Shown here: positions 30,034 through 30,326 of the stretch, one piece after another
Position numbering within the stretch: position 1 is the first letter of the stretch
Layout: every line of letters starts with the position of its first letter
Source of the DNA: a virus
IMG/VR virus record: IMGVR_UViG_3300007346_000135
Span: 1 to 30,326 of that record
Length of the DNA: 30,326 bases
Reading direction: 5' to 3' (one strand)
The notes under the pieces: generated by a model
Seen by the model: the letters and a program-made list of their open reading frames with translations, nothing else
Told to the model about the DNA's origin: nothing
Database searches by the model: none
Made by a program: the position numbers and the translations under genes

Positions 30034-30326
30034 CTTTTTCCACCATTTGCATTCGGCAATTTGAAAGTAGTCGAACCATCGCCAGCTCCGTAAGTTTTGC
30101 ATATAACATTGTATAGTAGTGGGTTTAATGTTCTCAAGTCTGCACCCATTCTTCTAATTTTTTCTATATGTATTGCTGATGCTTTGTAGTTGTGGTAACA
30201 ATAAGCATCGTATTCATCTTTGTTAGCATTCCAATCAACATCAAAGAAGATATTTACATTAACTTCTAAAGCGATGTTATCATCTAAGTAAATATGAATC
30301 TCAGGGTAGTTACCTTCCCACCATCT
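30030..30326 (-). CDS. partial ORF ending in a tail-collar-like motif
   Basis: The frame is open from the window edge to a TGA at 30030-30032 and gives 98 residues. The first part contains EIHIYLDDNIALEVNVNIFF and DWNANKDEYDAYCYHNYKAS. The end reads GADLRTLNPLLYNVICKTYG, then AGDGSTTFKLPN, which matches the second half of tail-collar domains (compare LFAKIGTTFGAGDGSTTYNLPD in the fibre at 19828). Finding this beside the recombination genes is odd. It could be a fibre-like protein or a fusion by recombination; its N-terminus is outside the window. Confidence 0.55.
   Translation of the reverse strand, partial: RWWEGNYPEIHIYLDDNIALEVNVNIFFDVDWNANKDEYDAYCYHNYKASAIHIEKIRRMGADLRTLNPLLYNVICKTYGAGDGSTTFKLPNANGGKS

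Overview
The window is an AT-rich stretch of a tailed-phage genome or prophage with a contractile tail (myovirus type). No integrase, rRNA, tRNA or clearly bacterial housekeeping gene was seen. The host is probably a low-GC Gram-negative bacterium. The right half encodes a likely inner-membrane/outer-membrane spanin pair and lipobox lipoproteins, start sites carry AAGGA-type ribosome-binding sites, and the standard code is used. The sequence alone does not identify the genus.

The left 24 kb is one rightward late operon. It begins with the tail of a repeat protein, an unknown gene, a structured leader, a ClpP-like serine protease and a truncated Vsr-like endonuclease fragment. The packaging and head block follows: small and large terminase, portal, gp7/F-like head morphogenesis protein, DUF2213-type prohead protease with a charged tail, DUF2190-like cement protein and DUF2184-like major capsid protein. 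Next come the connector genes (DUF4054, HK97 gp10-like, stopper/terminator-like). The tail block holds the DUF3383 sheath, tube, two tandem chaperone paralogues, a 548-aa tape measure, Dit-like protein, plug, hub, spike, gp25-like wedge, J-like wedge and DUF2612 protein. This resembles the simplified contractile baseplate known from cyanophage Pam3. A collar-domain fibre, a DUF4376 fibre-assembly protein, a second fibre and accessory structural genes close the operon at a rho-independent terminator near 24.26 kb.

The right 6 kb is transcribed leftwards and converges on that terminator. In transcription order from the right edge it holds a partial ORF ending in a collar-like motif, a 45-aa ORF, a YqaJ/lambda-type exonuclease and its usual partner of unknown function, a decayed duplicate, a YopX-like protein, an 87-aa protein, a Dam-type N6-adenine methyltransferase and a 101-aa protein. 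A membrane/lysis group follows: multi-spanning protein, lipoprotein with a C-terminal helix, i-spanin and o-spanin. Last come a 176-aa protein with cysteine at every third residue over 115 residues, a TM2-domain protein and two tiny membrane or exported proteins. No endolysin was recognised.

The most notable items are the xxC triplet-repeat protein, the leader before the ClpP-like gene in which an anti-Shine-Dalgarno sequence can mask the ribosome-binding site, the 16-bp direct repeats flanking a perfect -10 box before the tape measure gene together with a close match before the membrane/lysis genes, the duplicated tail chaperone, and the collar-like tail on an ORF beside the recombination genes. 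All functions are judged by reading motifs and gene order; no database search was run.
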